Shown here piece by piece: positions 14,168 through 14,687 of a DNA stretch of 14,687 nucleotides. Origin of the DNA: Ch71 sp050945695 (lineage in GTDB: Bacteria; Chloroflexota; Anaerolineae; DRVO01); the NCBI GenBank assembly GCA_050945695.1, contig JBMNTK010000087.1, positions 1 through 14,687 on the forward strand, written 5' to 3'. The position numbers and the translations under genes were made by a program. The notes under the pieces are model-generated. The model was given only the letters and a program-made list of their open reading frames with translations. It did not search any database and was not told the origin of the DNA. The first letter of the stretch is position 1, and each line of letters starts with the position of its first letter.

Positions 14168-14687
14168 TCGGTCTACGCTCTCACGGCCACCAGGCCGATG
14201 GCTTGGCGCATCTGAGGCCGCAGGTCGCAGCCGGCCGGGGCGCTGCCCGGGCTATCGCCGTGGCCAGCGGTAAAGGCGGGGTGGGCAAGACCAACCTCTC
14301 CGTCAACCTGGGACTGGCGCTGGCCCAGCGAGGCGTTCGGGTGCTGCTGTTCGATGGCGACCTGGGCCTGGCCAACGCCGACGTGCTGCTGGGCCTGCAC
14401 CCGGAGGCAACGCTCCGGGACGTGGTGGTCGGGCGTCGGCGGCTGGCAGAGGTGGTGGTGCGCGCGCCGGGCGGGCTGGACCTGGCCCCAGGCGGCAGCG
14501 GTCTGGCCGAGCTGCTTCACCTGGATCACTGGGGCCGGGCTCGGTTGCTGTCTGAGTTGGCGGATGTGGAACGGAACTACGATCTGGTGCTCATAGACAT
14601 GGCCGCCGGCCTGGGCGACGACGTCGTGGAGTTCCTAAGCTGCGCCGAGGAGGTGCTCGTGGTCACCACGCCGGAGCCCACGGCCCT
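14164..14687 (+). CDS. flhG: Flagellar number regulator FlhG (MinD/ParA-type ATPase, partial)
   Basis: FlhG (YlxH/FleN) is a MinD-type ATPase that stimulates FlhF and limits flagellar number. About 174 residues are present; the 3' end lies beyond the window. The deviant Walker A 'KGGVGKTN' is at residues 37-44, followed by 'LLFDGDLGLANADVLLGL', typical of FlhG. The Walker B region reads 'LIDMAAGLGDDV' (Asp145), where FlhG proteins usually have DTGAG or DTAAG. The N-terminus contains 'HQADGL', resembling the DQAxxL element that activates FlhF but with His for Asp. The ATG overlaps the flhF stop (ATGA), so the two partners are translationally coupled. Confidence 0.94.
   Translation, partial: MIGLRSHGHQADGLAHLRPQVAAGRGAARAIAVASGKGGVGKTNLSVNLGLALAQRGVRVLLFDGDLGLANADVLLGLHPEATLRDVVVGRRRLAEVVVRAPGGLDLAPGGSGLAELLHLDHWGRARLLSELADVERNYDLVLIDMAAGLGDDVVEFLSCAEEVLVVTTPEPTA

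Overview
The window is an almost gap-free flagellar gene cluster from a GC-rich bacterium. Gene content and order (flgC-fliE-fliF; flbD-motA-motB-fliL-fliM-fliN-fliO-fliP-fliQ; fliR-flhB-flhA-flhF-flhG) match the flagellar superoperons of Firmicutes, Chloroflexota and related lineages. FlbD next to motAB, a CheY-binding FliM rather than FliY, and FlhF/FlhG fit a Chloroflexota-like or deep Gram-positive-type lineage. The phylum is a guess from gene order and composition; no genus can be named.

Layout. On the minus strand, positions 1-3229 read right to left as one transcript: a TIM-barrel glycoside hydrolase-like protein, flgC (proximal rod), fliE (MS-ring/rod adapter) and fliF (MS ring, cut by the window's left edge). 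A 220-bp divergent control region (3230-3449) follows. On the plus strand, 3450-8992 carries flbD, motA, motB (stator), fliL, fliM, fliN (C-ring switch), fliO, fliP and fliQ (export gate). A 113-bp gap with its own promoter (8993-9105) precedes fliR, flhB, flhA (rest of the export gate), flhF and flhG (flagellar placement and number), with flhG cut by the right edge. Every gene is intact. Most junctions are overlaps or gaps of a few bases, with good Shine-Dalgarno sequences.

The most striking structure is not a gene. Three promoters (for the hydrolase-flgC-fliE-fliF transcript, for flbD-motA onward, and for fliR onward) each carry the same four-unit head-to-tail array of 11-bp repeats with core GTTTACG. 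The third unit is always a TCACG variant and the fourth is always GTTTACTG followed by CC or CCT. In all three, the last unit runs into a -35-like CTGACC/CTGCCT, and a -10-like hexamer lies 17 or 18 bp further on. Two arrays sit back to back in the divergent region. This looks like a flagellar regulon operator, in the style of OmpR/PhoB-family response-regulator boxes. It would co-ordinate the rod/MS-ring, stator/switch and export-gate transcripts.

The second notable element is the glycoside hydrolase-like gene. It lies in the usual flgB position at the head of the rod operon, keeps both expected catalytic glutamates, and has no visible signal peptide. It could be a non-standard wall-opening enzyme for the rod. 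Smaller oddities are a lipobox-like motif in the FliP signal region and a DT-to-DM change at the nucleotide-sensing motif of both FlhF and FlhG.
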